Assembly: GCF_049537125.1 (NCBI RefSeq)
Contig: NZ_JBMVQY010000001.1
Coordinates: 1,860,001 to 1,924,000 of the forward strand
Length of the DNA stretch: 64,000 bases
Source of the DNA: Limisphaera sp026417315
Lineage (GTDB): Bacteria; Verrucomicrobiota; Verrucomicrobiia; Limisphaerales; Limisphaeraceae
Direction: 5' to 3'
Shown here: positions 8,692 through 17,680 of the stretch, piece by piece
Position numbering within the stretch: position 1 is the first letter of the stretch
Layout of the letters: each line of letters starts with the position of its first letter
Program-made: the position numbers and the translations under genes
Notes under the pieces: generated by a model
Databases searched by the model: none
What the model was told of the DNA's origin: nothing
Seen by the model: the letters and a program-made list of their open reading frames with translations, nothing else

Positions 8692-9588
8692 AGGGAAGCT
8701 TTCTTTGTCGCAGTTTCTCGTTCGACGATCGAGTGCACTCGGTTTCCACCCGAACCGCTCTACCTATGCGCCTGCTCCCGGGAAATGTCAAGCGGGCCCT
8801 CGCCGGGAACTTGGGAAGCGCGTGTTTGAGCTTTCGGACTCGCCCCAAACTCCGGAAGGATTTCGGGCGTCCCCGGTCCGCGAAAGCCGAGGGGAACCGG
8901 CATTCCTTCAGCCCGTCCAATTGGGCTCAGTAACTGAAAAGCGCCCTCCGCGGTCCACTTGGCCGCACAGGCCAATCCACGCCGCGAAGGCGCATCCCGT
9001 CCACCCGCCCGGGCCAACGCCCTCGGAACCCGGTCCCCAAACCCGCTGCACCCAGAAAGGGCCCAGCCCGAGGCGCCCCATCGCGAGGGCCGGGCCTGCC
9101 ACCTCGAATTGCGCCCCTCCAGGGCGGAGGTGAATTGGGGACACATAGTTGCACAGAGCATCGCCCTGGGCTGGAGGATCCGCGCTCCGTTGGAGCAGAC
9201 CCGCCACGCGCCGCCGCCCCCAACCTTTCCGACTCTGGATCGGCTCGGAGGGAAGGGATCGCCATGCGGCTGCTCTGGGAAACGTCGCTTGCAGCCTCGG
9301 CGCAGCCGGGCCTCCGCGGCGCCGGAGCTCCACCGTCCAGTTCCAACGGAAATGCAGCCCTGGGAAAGCTCGGGTGCATCGTGCGACCCGGTCGGGAACC
9401 TCAAGGTGATGAGCTCCTTACGCAAAAGCAGCTCCGGTACCGCTCCGTTCTCACTGCACCGCCGGGGTCGTCATGCAGCCGATTCTCCCTTGCTCGCTTT
9501 CCGTCAGCGCCGAACCCTCACGATTCCGGCAGGGACTCTCCACCTGTGCCTGCCGACCCTCGAACCGGCCCCAGCGAGACCGTTCAAG
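8692..9588. other. Long intergenic region with dispersed repeats
   Basis: About 0.9 kb between two minus-strand genes. Part of it (about 8945-9205) is dispersed repeat, listed separately. The remaining open frames have no recognised family, ribosome site or coherent composition. Confidence 0.5.
8945..9205. repeat. Dispersed GC-rich repeat, two units in opposite orientations
   Basis: The plus-strand unit near 9115-9205 reads CCTCCAGGGCGG, then CATCGCCCTGGGCTGG, then CGCTCCGTTGGAGC. An inverse unit near 8985-9070 contains GGGCCAACGCCCTCGG and AGAAAGGGCCC. The same units recur at 52380-53110. They look like self-complementary, intergenic, REP-like elements. Confidence 0.55.
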
Positions 9589-10143
9589 TCAAGAGGGACC
9601 CTTGCCGCGGGCTTCGTCCGGTTGCTCCATCCGCCGGGCCCACAACCAAAGAAGGTCGGAGAGGCGATTCAAGTACATCACCGCCTGGCGATGCGGCTCC
9701 GAATCCGGACCCGTCAGTGCGCACACGCGCCGTTCGGCCCGACGACATACCGTCCGCGCAAAATCCAGTGCGGCAGCCAACGGATTTGCCCCCGGCAAAG
9801 CCCAGCCCCGAGGGGGCGCCAGTTCCGCTTCCAACCGCCTGACCTCGGCTTCCAGGCGTTCCAAATGCCCCGGTCCCAGCGTGGGAAAACCGTCGCGACG
9901 CAGCCGCTCGTGGCAAGAAGGGTCGGTGGCCAGCTCGCCCATGAGAACAATGAGATCCTGCTGAACCTGTCGTAACGCTTCCGCCAACCACCGGGGCGGA
10001 GTTTGCGCGCGCGCCAGGCCCAGCGCCGCGTTCAGCTCGTCCACCGCACCGCACGCCTCGATGCGGGGATGATGCTTCGGCACGCGCATGCCGTACATCA
10101 AACACGTCTGTCCGCCATCGCCGTTTTTGGTGACAATGCTCAT
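9589..10143 (-). CDS. pduO: ATP:cob(I)alamin adenosyltransferase, PduO type
   Basis: Makes adenosylcobalamin from cob(I)alamin and ATP in the cytoplasm; 184 residues, normal for the PduO family. The N-terminus 'MSIVTKNGDGGQT' is the ATP-binding segment and is followed by 'VDELNAALGLAR'. The C-terminal 'CRRAERRVCAL' and 'YLNRLSDLLWLWAR' carry the conserved Arg and Asn/Asp residues of the trimer interface and active site. Small deviations from the usual motif ('QTCLMYGMRVPKHH' for TGLxxGxRVxK) are present but unlikely to inactivate it. No B12 riboswitch was recognised upstream. Its product is the cofactor expected for the CarH-like regulator at 18884-19825. Confidence 0.92.
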   Translation of the reverse strand: MSIVTKNGDGGQTCLMYGMRVPKHHPRIEACGAVDELNAALGLARAQTPPRWLAEALRQVQQDLIVLMGELATDPSCHERLRRDGFPTLGPGHLERLEAEVRRLEAELAPPRGWALPGANPLAAALDFARTVCRRAERRVCALTGPDSEPHRQAVMYLNRLSDLLWLWARRMEQPDEARGKGPS

Positions 10144-10695
10144 GGGCCTGCGCCCCTAGGGTGACCCCCCAGACGCCATTTGTCAAAAACCCCTCTTTTC
10201 CGGCTCCTCGAAAAGCGCACCCCGTGACCCCTTCACGGCACTTGGTTCCCGAACCCCTCGGCACGCAGTTACCTCCGGAAGGCCGGTCCGTCCCGATCAA
10301 GGCCCCGAGACTGAACCCGGCGGGCCGCATGTCAGAGTGAGAACCCTCGCCGCTACCTTGGCCGCAAACTTCTTCCCGGGAGGAAATCGAAACGGCGCAG
10401 TTCTCCGAGGGACAAGGCGCCATCCCGGTCCTCCTGCTGCGGTCAGAAGCCTGTGCCACCGAGACCGCCCCCGGAGCGGGTCAAGCAAAGCTGCATTTTG
10501 AACAAAGAATGCGAAGTCATGAATGCGAACACAACGCAATGTGTCCAAGGATAAGAGAGGCCTGGGATTGACCGATCCCGGCTCGGACTGCACGCTGCGG
10601 TTTCGTGCGGCCCATCAGGTCCGGCAAATGCACCGCCGGCTGCAAAAGCAAGGGGGCATCGGGCCCGGGCCTCGCAGAGACAAGGAACAGGAACT
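10144..10695. other. Intergenic, no gene seen
   Basis: Divergent spacer between pduO (-) and the cytochrome c gene (+). It should hold both promoters. A TTGAAC hexamer occurs near 10498 but without a good -10. Confidence 0.4.
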
Positions 10696-11034
10696 ATGAA
10701 ACGAGCATGGTGGTTGGTATGCGCGCTGGTCGCGAGCCTGGCCGTGAGCGGCCTGGCGGCGGAGGCCAAGATCAAGGCCCTGTATGACAAGGAATGCGCC
10801 AAATGCCACGGCGCCGACGGCAAGGGCGACACCAAGATGGGCAAGAAGCTGGGGGCCAAGGACTACACGGATCCCAAGGTCCAGGCGGAGTTGAAAGATG
10901 ACGCCGCCTTCAAAGCCATCAAGGAAGGACTCAAAGACAAGGACGGCAAGACGCTCATGAAGCCCCTGGAAGGCGTGAGCGACGAGGACATCAAGGCGTT
11001 GGTCGCCTACATGCGCACCTTCAAGAAGCAGTGA
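10696..11034 (+). CDS. Periplasmic class I cytochrome c, monohaem
   Basis: 112 residues. A signal peptide (1-22, 'MKRAWWLVCALVASLAVSGLA') leads to a small lysine-rich cytochrome. The haem-binding CAKCH spans residues 34-38. The methionine in 'KTLMKPLEG' is the likely sixth haem ligand, and 'LSDEDIKALVAYMRTF'-type C-terminal helix ('VSDEDIKALVAYMRTFKK') is typical of soluble cytochrome c electron shuttles. Two AGGAAC elements precede the ATG. It is followed by a strong terminator at 11088-11130, so it is a single-gene transcript. The redox partner cannot be told from the neighbours. Confidence 0.9.
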   Translation: MKRAWWLVCALVASLAVSGLAAEAKIKALYDKECAKCHGADGKGDTKMGKKLGAKDYTDPKVQAELKDDAAFKAIKEGLKDKDGKTLMKPLEGVSDEDIKALVAYMRTFKKQ

Positions 11035-11087
11035 GCGGCTTGCGTTGATCCGTCGATTCTGCGACGCGCCAGCGTCGAACCTTTCCG

Positions 11088-11130
11088 CCCCGTTGCCCTT
11101 CGGTTTGCGAAGGAGCGGCGGGGCTTTTCT
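11088..11130 (+). terminator. Rho-independent terminator of the cytochrome c gene
   Basis: A long stem, CCCCGTTGC(A bulge)CCTTCG paired with CGAAGGAGCGGCGGGG across a GTTTG-type loop, is followed by CTTTTCTT. It begins about 50 bp after the stop codon. Confidence 0.8.
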
Positions 11131-11362
11131 TCAGTAGACGGCCACACAAACGGGAAGGTCGGCCGCGTTAGCCGGGGCACCCGTTGCTGTAAAGGTCCCT
11201 TCCCGGTCCGCTGGCGACGCCTGCGGCCTGACTCCTTCGGCGCCCAAGAGCGTGGACGAGGGCGAGAAGCGATGCCGTGCCGTGCCTCTGTCCGCTCCAG
11301 CCGAAGCGCTTCGTCGCGCCTGCCTCCGACTTGACCCCCGGCCAACCCCGGGACTCTGCGGA

Positions 11363-12907
11363 TCACGATCCGGAGTCCGCAGCAAGGTCGCCATCTTCTG
11401 CGAAGGCTTCGACCTGGTAGGTGGACACGGCGGGGGACAGTCTGCGCCAATCCCCCGGCCACGCCCCCGCTTTCAAACACAACTGGTCGAGAAACTGTTC
11501 CTTGTCCGGCAACTTCTCCCACACCTGCGGGAGAAAGGTGGCGGTGAATGAACCGATCTCCAGGATCACCCCGTCCACGCCGGGGCGCAGACGCTGCAGC
11601 AATTCCTCCGGCGTCCGGTACTGCAACGGCCGAGCGGGCGTCAGTACGCTGACTTCGATTCGGAGATCCTCCAATTCCGAGGGCCGGACCGGTTCGAACC
11701 GGTAGTCCTGCACCGCGGCCGCGCGAGCGTTCTCCAACACGGCCTGGTACAGGGGCATCTGAGCCTTCAGATGCCCGATGCAGCCTCGGAGCTGACCGTC
11801 TTTCGTGAGAGTGACAAAACACGCTCGCACCGCCAGCAGCGCCAACGGCAGGGCTGTCGGGTTGACGTCCGGCAGCCGACCCGTGCGCACAACCGACTCC
11901 ACCGCACGCCGTGCCAGGTGCAGCACAAGCCTGCGCTCCGCAGGCGTCAGCAAGCTGCCCACGGGCGGGTCCAGGAACACCGCCGCCTCTTCTTCCGCGG
12001 CTGAGTGTACGTGAGACTGCTCGACTCCTCCCGCCTGTCGAGGGGTCCACAAGAGGCCCTCCCAGTGCAGGCCGCGGGCCAAATGCACAAGCGTGCGGGC
12101 GATCGGATCCGCAGGAAGTCCTGACGACTCGGACAGAGCGGTCACCGCTCGGACCAGCGCTCCGGCCCGGGATTGCATTTCCCCGGCTACGTTGCCGTCA
12201 GGCAAAAGCGACACACGGCACGTCCCGGGCTCCAGCAGGCCAAGCAGGAGCGTCTCCGGCGTGAGACTTTCGGCCAACGTCCTGGCCAGCGCCCCGGCGT
12301 CCGGGGAGCCGACCAGAACCCATGTGAGGTTCCGGGGTCCGCCATGCGCCGCCAGCCACGCCGCCTCGTGCACGCCCGGCAAATGCGCATAAGGCCCCCA
12401 CGGCCCTTCCTGCGCCCCCGCATCTTCCGCCCCCTTCTGGGAGACGGACGGGACCTGCTGAGGTTGAGCCACCTCAAATGCGCCCTGTTGGAGCAACTGG
12501 CGGGTCAGGGTCTTCCAGGCTGGCGTGTCCTCCGCTTGCTCGCGAAGCGGACCAGACACCACCACCTTTCGGCGGCCCAGGGCAGGGTTCCCCGCGAGAA
12601 TCAGCAGGGAACGCGGCCGGGCCATCCCTGCCAGCTTCCATAACTCTTGGAGAATCGGCCGGGCCCCACCATGTCGGCTCGAGCAAACCACCAGGGCGCG
12701 CAGCCGCCTCCAGGCTTCCTCCCGGGCGGCATCCGCACGGCCACAAACCGCTTCTGCAAACGGTTCGCCCCGCGTTGCCTGTTCGGCAGAAGCTGGCGTG
12801 TGAGCCGCGGCCTCCCCGCCACACGGATACGATGCCTCCGGGCCTGGTCCCGCCCCTTCGTTCTGTGGCGCGCTTCCCGCCGGCTCTTGTGGGTGCGACG
12901 ATGACAT
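11363..12907 (-). CDS. Degenerate MEMO-like domain fused to AMMECR1 domain
   Basis: About 514 residues from ATG 12907; an in-frame start at 13024 is also possible. The last ~185 residues are an AMMECR1 domain, with the hallmark 'LRGCIGHL', then 'RFEPVRPSELEDLRIEVSVL' and 'GVDGVILEIG'. The central part follows the layout of MEMO proteins: 'SLLILAGNPALG' where they have a strand ending in GPxH, 'TPAWKTLTRQLL' as in WxTPLG...L, and 'NLTWVLVGSPDAGALARTL' as in the I/VPILVG segment. The metal-binding His/Asp residues (GPxH; SSDFSHY) are absent. The first ~100 residues are low-complexity and Ala/Gly/Glu-rich. AMMECR1 and MEMO commonly occur with a radical-SAM partner (AmmeMemoRadiSam), which is not found nearby. 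AMMECR1 is certain; the MEMO-like part is an inference. Confidence 0.8.
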   Translation of the reverse strand: MSSSHPQEPAGSAPQNEGAGPGPEASYPCGGEAAAHTPASAEQATRGEPFAEAVCGRADAAREEAWRRLRALVVCSSRHGGARPILQELWKLAGMARPRSLLILAGNPALGRRKVVVSGPLREQAEDTPAWKTLTRQLLQQGAFEVAQPQQVPSVSQKGAEDAGAQEGPWGPYAHLPGVHEAAWLAAHGGPRNLTWVLVGSPDAGALARTLAESLTPETLLLGLLEPGTCRVSLLPDGNVAGEMQSRAGALVRAVTALSESSGLPADPIARTLVHLARGLHWEGLLWTPRQAGGVEQSHVHSAAEEEAAVFLDPPVGSLLTPAERRLVLHLARRAVESVVRTGRLPDVNPTALPLALLAVRACFVTLTKDGQLRGCIGHLKAQMPLYQAVLENARAAAVQDYRFEPVRPSELEDLRIEVSVLTPARPLQYRTPEELLQRLRPGVDGVILEIGSFTATFLPQVWEKLPDKEQFLDQLCLKAGAWPGDWRRLSPAVSTYQVEAFAEDGDLAADSGS

Positions 12908-13322
12908 ACCGGCCGGTGCAATGGCCCTCGCGGGAATGACCCCGTCTTGGATTAGCGATCCGGAGTGCCACGCCTGGTTCATGGGCCAACGTTTCGTTGC
13001 TCCCGCGCTCGACCTGTTCGTCATTACCTACCACAGCCCTGGCACTTCCGGCAAGGTGGCCGGCGACTTGCACGTCGTAGAAGTCGGTTTGCCTCCGCGT
13101 TGCGCTCCGACGGCGACCATGGCACAGGACACGGACCCGGCGGGAACAGCCGCAGCAGCCGTCGCCCACTGCGGGTCACGCGCCCCCATTCACGACGCGA
13201 TTCTTCCAACGGCGAATGGATGGCGATCCGGGTACCGCGATTCGCTCTGGCTCGGAGCCGTGCTCGGCGCAGGGACGGTCCCCTCGTTCGAGCAGGGCCG
13301 CCGCCGGCCCTTCCTCCCCGAT
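12908..13322. other. Intergenic, no gene seen
   Basis: Gap between the AMMECR1 gene and ftsY, both on the minus strand. It may include up to 117 bp of N-terminal coding sequence if the AMMECR1 protein starts at 13024. Nothing else was recognised. Confidence 0.4.
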
Positions 13323-14237
13323 TCACTCCTCAAACAGGGCACGCGCGAATTGCTCGGCGTCGAACGGTTGCAGGTCATCCGGCTGTTCGCCCAGCCCCAC
13401 GAACTTGACCGGCACGCCCAGTTCCTTCTGGATGGCCACCACGATGCCGCCCTTGCTGGTGCCATCCAGTTTGGTCACCACCAGGCCGGTCAGGCACACC
13501 GCCTTGTGAAACTCCCGGGCTTGCTGCAGCGCGTTCATGCCCGTGTGGGCGTCCACCACCAGCAAAACCTCGTGCGGTGCCCCCGGGATCTGGCGACCCA
13601 CCACGCGGTGCACTTTCTGCAGTTCCTGCATCAGATTGTGCTTGGTATGAAGCCGGCCGGCGGTATCCAGAAAAACGTAATCCACCCCGCGCGCCCTGGC
13701 CGCAGCGACTGCGTCATGCGCCACCGCCGCCGGATCGGCTCCGTAGGCTCCGGCGATGACCTCCACGTTGAGGCGCTGACCCCACAACTTGAGTTGTTCG
13801 ATGGCCGCAGCGCGGAAGGTGTCGCAAGCGGCCAGAAGGGCGGTGTGGCCCTGTTGCCGCACGGCGTATGCCAGCTTGGCCGCGGTGGTGGTCTTGCCGG
13901 TGCCATTGACGCCCACAATGGAGACCACCGTCGTTTGATGGGCTGCTTTGCGCAGTTCGGACCGGGGCGTGGCCAGACTGCGGGCAACCTCGCGGGCCGC
14001 CACGGAGAACACGTCCAGACCCGCCGACCCTTGCGTTTCGTAGGCCTTCCGCACCGCCTCGAGGATTTGCTGCGTCATCGCCACACCCAGATCCGCTCCG
14101 AGCAGGATCTGCTCCAGCTCTTCCAGGGTGGCGGCGTCCATGCGGGGCGACCGCGTCAGGACGCGCTTGATTTCATGGACCAGTTTGCTGTGCGTCTTTT
14201 GCAGGCCCTCCTTGAACTTGGCAAACAATCCCCTCAT
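13323..14237 (-). CDS. ftsY: Signal recognition particle receptor FtsY
   Basis: SRP-family GTPase that docks ribosome-SRP complexes at the inner membrane. The 304-residue NG-domain protein has an N-domain (1-90) followed by the G domain: P-loop 'GVNGTGKT' (109-116), 'DTFRAAAIEQL', 'DTAGRLHTKHNLM' (G3), 'TKLDGTSKGG' (G4) and 'FVGLGEQPDDLQPF' at the C-terminus. It lacks the long acidic A domain of enterobacterial FtsY, as many phyla do. The ATG at 14237 overlaps the PHP gene stop in an ATGA, implying translational coupling. An upstream ATG (14255) would lie inside the PHP gene and adds nothing conserved. Confidence 0.95.
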   Translation of the reverse strand: MRGLFAKFKEGLQKTHSKLVHEIKRVLTRSPRMDAATLEELEQILLGADLGVAMTQQILEAVRKAYETQGSAGLDVFSVAAREVARSLATPRSELRKAAHQTTVVSIVGVNGTGKTTTAAKLAYAVRQQGHTALLAACDTFRAAAIEQLKLWGQRLNVEVIAGAYGADPAAVAHDAVAAARARGVDYVFLDTAGRLHTKHNLMQELQKVHRVVGRQIPGAPHEVLLVVDAHTGMNALQQAREFHKAVCLTGLVVTKLDGTSKGGIVVAIQKELGVPVKFVGLGEQPDDLQPFDAEQFARALFEE

Positions 14238-15088
14238 GACCCTTTCATCGAGCATTCGGCACGGCGCGCGGCAATCCGATGTTGCAACCGCTCCACAAAC
14301 TCCGGGGCCAGGCGGATCGACCCCAGCAACGGCTGGCCTTTGTTGTAACCGTGGCAGTCGGATCCTCCGGTGACCACCAGCCCGTAGCGGCCGGCCAGCG
14401 CAAGATACCGCTCCGTCACGGTCGGAGTGTGTTTGGTGTGAAAACATTCGATGCCATCCAGGCCGGCACGCACCAGGTCCGGCAAAACCGGATCGGCATA
14501 GTACAACCCGGGATGTGCCAGCACCGCCACGCCTCCGGCCCGGTGCAACAAACGAATGGCCTCCGGCACCGACACTTTCCACTTCGGTACCCAGGCGGGC
14601 CGGTGCTTTTTGAGAAACCGCTCGAAGGCCTCGTCCAGGTCACGGCACACCCCCGCCTCCACCAGGGCCCGGGCGACGTGCGGACGCCCGGGCGAGCGAC
14701 AGTTCGCCAGGGCAAACACCCGCTCCACCGGCAGGGGGATGTTCATTTCGTTGAGACGCGCCACCATTTCGTGGATCCGCTGCTGCCGAACGGCCTGGAA
14801 TCGATCCATCTGTTCGAGCAGCTCCGGATGGCCGGGGTCAAATCCATACCCCAGGATGTGGACCTCCAGTCCCTCGTACTCCGCCGTCAATTCCACGCCC
14901 GGAATGAACTGCAGACCGTGCTCGGCGCAGGCGCGCGCCATGGCCGGGCAGCCCTCCACGGTGTCATGGTCGGTGATCGACAACGTCACGAAGCCCTGCC
15001 GGTGCGCCTCCGCCACCAGTTCCTCGGGTGTGTAGGTCCCGTCCGAGAAACGCGTGTGCAAATGCAGATCGGCAAACACAAATCCCAC
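14234..15088 (-). CDS. PHP-domain phosphoesterase, 3',5'-nucleoside bisphosphate phosphatase type
   Basis: A 284-residue PHP-family metal-dependent phosphoesterase of the YciV/RnaAM (TrpH) type, which removes 3'-phosphate from 3',5'-bisphosphonucleotides. All metal-ligand motifs are present: 'DLHLHTRFSDGTYTPEEL' at the N-terminus, 'SITDHDTVEG' (about 38-47), 'GVELTAEYEG', 'HILGYGF', 'VAVLAHPG' (about 190) and 'VTGGSDCHGYNKG' (about 240). It sits between nusB (34 bp upstream) and ftsY (ATGA overlap). A DNA-repair or DNA-polymerase-associated PHP is less likely because of the length and the isolated domain. Confidence 0.88.
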   Translation of the reverse strand: MGFVFADLHLHTRFSDGTYTPEELVAEAHRQGFVTLSITDHDTVEGCPAMARACAEHGLQFIPGVELTAEYEGLEVHILGYGFDPGHPELLEQMDRFQAVRQQRIHEMVARLNEMNIPLPVERVFALANCRSPGRPHVARALVEAGVCRDLDEAFERFLKKHRPAWVPKWKVSVPEAIRLLHRAGGVAVLAHPGLYYADPVLPDLVRAGLDGIECFHTKHTPTVTERYLALAGRYGLVVTGGSDCHGYNKGQPLLGSIRLAPEFVERLQHRIAARRAECSMKGS

Positions 15089-15122
15089 CCCCGTTCACCA
15101 AGGGAACCCCTGCCTGCGGCGC

Positions 15123-15626
15123 TCAGGTCACTGTTCGGGCCGGCCGCATGAGATCGTTCTTGATGCGGTCGAGGATCCCGTTGACAAACTTGCCGCTTTC
15201 CGGGGTGGAGTACTTCTTGGCGATGTCCACCGCCTCGTTGATGCTCACCACGGGGGGGATGTCCTCCCGGTAGAGCATTTCGTAAATGGCCAGTCGCATG
15301 ACATTCCGGTCCACCACCGCCATGCGATGCAGGTCCCAGTTGAGGGCGTACTGGCGGATCTTGGCGTCGATTTCGTCGCGGTGTGCCAGCGTGCCGCGGA
15401 TGAGCGGCTCGGCAAACTCGCGAATCTCGATCTCCTCGGCCGTCGGCGGCGGCAGTTCGACGGGTTGGCCCCACGTCGGCCCCCCCTTCTCTGCCAGGGC
15501 CGCCAGCCGTTGCGTTTCCCAAAACTCCCGCAGTGCCTCCTCGAGATCCTCGGGAGGATTCAGATCGTACTGGAACAAAAACTGCACGGCGCGTTCGCGC
15601 GCCTCACGTCGTTTCCCCTTGCCCAT
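15123..15626 (-). CDS. nusB: Transcription antitermination factor NusB
   Basis: 167-residue RNA-binding all-alpha protein that works with NusE/S10 in rRNA antitermination. Family features are 'KRREARERAVQFLFQYDLN' at the N-terminus, 'FAEPLIRGTLAHRDEID', 'RMAVVDRNVMRLAIYEML' and the C-terminal 'SINEAVDIAKKYSTPESGKF'. A 30-residue insertion ('AALAEKGGPTWGQPVELP...') between the first helices makes it longer than the usual 140. ATG 15626 is chosen because the frame upstream of MGKGKRRE is low-complexity. First gene of a likely nusB-PHP-ftsY unit. Confidence 0.94.
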   Translation of the reverse strand: MGKGKRREARERAVQFLFQYDLNPPEDLEEALREFWETQRLAALAEKGGPTWGQPVELPPPTAEEIEIREFAEPLIRGTLAHRDEIDAKIRQYALNWDLHRMAVVDRNVMRLAIYEMLYREDIPPVVSINEAVDIAKKYSTPESGKFVNGILDRIKNDLMRPARTVT

Positions 15627-15754
15627 AGCACTGTGAACATGACCCAGACGGCCGCCTTCCGAAAACACAAAATCAAAATCTGGCCCCCTTGCAGCGCCTC
15701 CACCGGCTCCGAATCCGGCCCCTGCCGCCCACGAAGAGAACCCCGCAGCCCCGC

Positions 15755-16987
15755 TTACACGCACTGGGGCTCGCATTGAGGGCGCCGGGATGCTGCCCGC
15801 GGCACCTCGTCCGGCGCCTCGGGATATTCATAGAGGTCGCCCTTGTAGTTGCGCAACAACACGCGGTCGGCCGTATGGCTCACGACATACTCCGGCGTCA
15901 GCGGCACCTTGCCGCCGCCGCCCGGAGCGTCGATCACATAGGTCGGCACGGCGTAACCGGTGGTGTACCCCCGCAACTGGCGCATGATCTCCAGGCCGCG
16001 TCGCACGCTGGTGCGCAAATGGGACGAACCGGCAATCAGATCGCACTGGTACAAATAATACGGGCGCACCCGACACATCAGGAGCTTTTGCACATGGATC
16101 CGCATGATCTCCGGATCGTCGTTCACATGCCGCAGCAACACCGACTGGTTGCCGAGCGGAATTCCCGCGTCGGCCAGCCGCTCCAGCGCCGCCCGTGCCT
16201 CCAACGTCAGCTCCCGCGGATGGTTGGAATGGATGCTGATGAACAACGGATGGTACCGCCGCAACACATTGCACAGCCCGGAAGTGATGCGTTGGGGCAG
16301 GAAAATCGGAATGCGCGTGCCGATCCGCAGGAACTCCACATGCGGGATGGCGCGCAACGCTCCCAGCAAGGCCTCCAGCTTTTCGTCGCTCAACAACAGC
16401 GGATCACCCCCGCTCAGCAGCACATCCCGCACCTCCGGATGGCTGCGGATGTATGCGATCTGCTGCTCGAAATCGGGGTGAAAGTCGTACCCGGTGGCGT
16501 TGCTCACCATGCGCGAGCGCGTGCAGTACCGACAGTAGGAGGCGCACCGGTCGGTCACGAGAAACAGCACGCGGTCCGGATAGCGGTGGACCAGCCCGGG
16601 CACGGGCGAATGCGCCTCCTCCCCGCAGGGATCGCTCATCTCCCACGGGGCGGTCACGGTTTCCTCGATCCTCGGGATGACCTGCCGCCGGATGGGGCAA
16701 AACTCATCGGCCGGGTCAATCAGGTTGAAAAAGTACGGGGTGATGCCCAGGGCCAGCTTCTGATTGGCCAGTTGCGTGCCGGCGCGCTCCTCGGGCGTAA
16801 GGGTGGGCAGCAACCGTTCCAGTTGGGCCAGGGTGGTGATCCGGTTCTTCAGTTGCCAGCGCCAGTCCTCCCATTGCTCGGCGGGCACGTCCCGCCAATA
16901 CCCCCGCCCCGCGCTCACGAATGCCTTCAAGGCGGCGCGACCTCCCCCGCCCTCGCTGCCTTCCGTAGATGAAGCTGACGGCTCCAT
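15755..16987 (-). CDS. kamA: L-lysine 2,3-aminomutase (radical SAM, PLP)
   Basis: 410 residues. Converts L-alpha-lysine to L-beta-lysine using a [4Fe-4S] cluster, S-adenosylmethionine and PLP. The radical-SAM motif is C148-x3-C152-x2-C155 ('CASYCRYC'), followed by 'LLSGGDPLLLSDEKL', 'LRIGTRIPIFLPQRI' and 'PYYLYQCDLIAGSSHLRT'; 'GGGGKVPLTPEYV' near the C-terminus matches the PLP/substrate region of KamA. The length and tail fit free-lysine aminomutase better than the shorter EF-P-linked EpmB. No beta-lysine acetyltransferase (ablB) or EF-P gene is adjacent, so the fate of beta-lysine here is open. It starts 54 bp after thiE and may share that transcript. Confidence 0.9.
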   Translation of the reverse strand: MEPSASSTEGSEGGGGRAALKAFVSAGRGYWRDVPAEQWEDWRWQLKNRITTLAQLERLLPTLTPEERAGTQLANQKLALGITPYFFNLIDPADEFCPIRRQVIPRIEETVTAPWEMSDPCGEEAHSPVPGLVHRYPDRVLFLVTDRCASYCRYCTRSRMVSNATGYDFHPDFEQQIAYIRSHPEVRDVLLSGGDPLLLSDEKLEALLGALRAIPHVEFLRIGTRIPIFLPQRITSGLCNVLRRYHPLFISIHSNHPRELTLEARAALERLADAGIPLGNQSVLLRHVNDDPEIMRIHVQKLLMCRVRPYYLYQCDLIAGSSHLRTSVRRGLEIMRQLRGYTTGYAVPTYVIDAPGGGGKVPLTPEYVVSHTADRVLLRNYKGDLYEYPEAPDEVPRAASRRPQCEPQCV

Positions 16988-17041
16988 GGTGACCGAACTA
17001 TAGGATGGCGCCCCCGCCTGTCAAGGAACCGACCCGCACCT

Positions 17042-17680
17042 TTATGGCAACCGGCTCCGAAACGCCCGGCAGGCCGCGGCCACATCCGGCGCACGCAAGA
17101 TGGCCGAAACCACACAAATCCGCGTGGCGCCGGCCGCCAACACTTCGTCCACATTCTCCAGCGTAATCCCGCCAATCGCAAACCACGGCACCTGCAAATG
17201 CGACGCCGCCCAGCGCACATACTCCAACGTGACGGGCCTGGCCCCGGGTTTGGTCCCGGTCGCATACACCGGTCCCACTGCCACATAATCCGCGCCCGCG
17301 GCCACAGCCCGCAGCGCCTGCTCCGGCGCATGGGTGCTCAATCCCACAAGCAGCGCCCGGCCCTCCGGCCGCAATTCCTGCACATGGAGATGGCCCCCGT
17401 CGAAGAAGTCCTCCTGCCCCAGATGACAAAGCTCTGCTCCCACTTCCAACGCCACCTCGGGATGATCATTGATCACCAGGCCCACCCCCGCCGCGCGTGT
17501 CACCGGCAGAATCCTCCGGGCCAGCTCGCGAATCTCCGCCACGGATCGGTCCTTCGCCCTCAACTGAATCAAATCCGCACCCCCGGCACAAAGCTGCTCG
17601 GCGACCTGAACCGGATCCCGGCCCGCCAGATAGGCCGTGTCCACGAACGCGTACAGCCGACATTCCGCCAACGGTTTCAC
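17042..17680 (-). CDS. thiE: Thiamine-phosphate synthase
   Basis: 212-residue TIM barrel that joins HMP-pyrophosphate and THZ-phosphate to give thiamine phosphate. Seen are 'GADLIQLRAKDRS' (pyrophosphate-binding region), 'GLVINDHPEVALEVGA', 'CHLGQEDF', 'VGLSTHAPEQALRA', 'ADYVAVGPVYATGTKPGA' and 'PWFAIGGITLENV'. The start is the GTG at 17680: it has a strong GGAGGGAG ribosome site at the right distance and overlaps the tsaB stop as GTGA, so translation is coupled to tsaB. The much longer upstream frame is an antisense-like extension through tsaB and is not real. No TPP riboswitch precedes it because it is internal to an operon. Confidence 0.93.
   Translation of the reverse strand: MKPLAECRLYAFVDTAYLAGRDPVQVAEQLCAGGADLIQLRAKDRSVAEIRELARRILPVTRAAGVGLVINDHPEVALEVGAELCHLGQEDFFDGGHLHVQELRPEGRALLVGLSTHAPEQALRAVAAGADYVAVGPVYATGTKPGARPVTLEYVRWAASHLQVPWFAIGGITLENVDEVLAAGATRICVVSAILRAPDVAAACRAFRSRLP

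Noticed and set aside
11690..11702. GGTTCGAACCGG palindrome resembling a tRNA T-loop
   Set aside because: Lies within the AMMECR1 coding sequence and no acceptor, D or anticodon stems fit around it.
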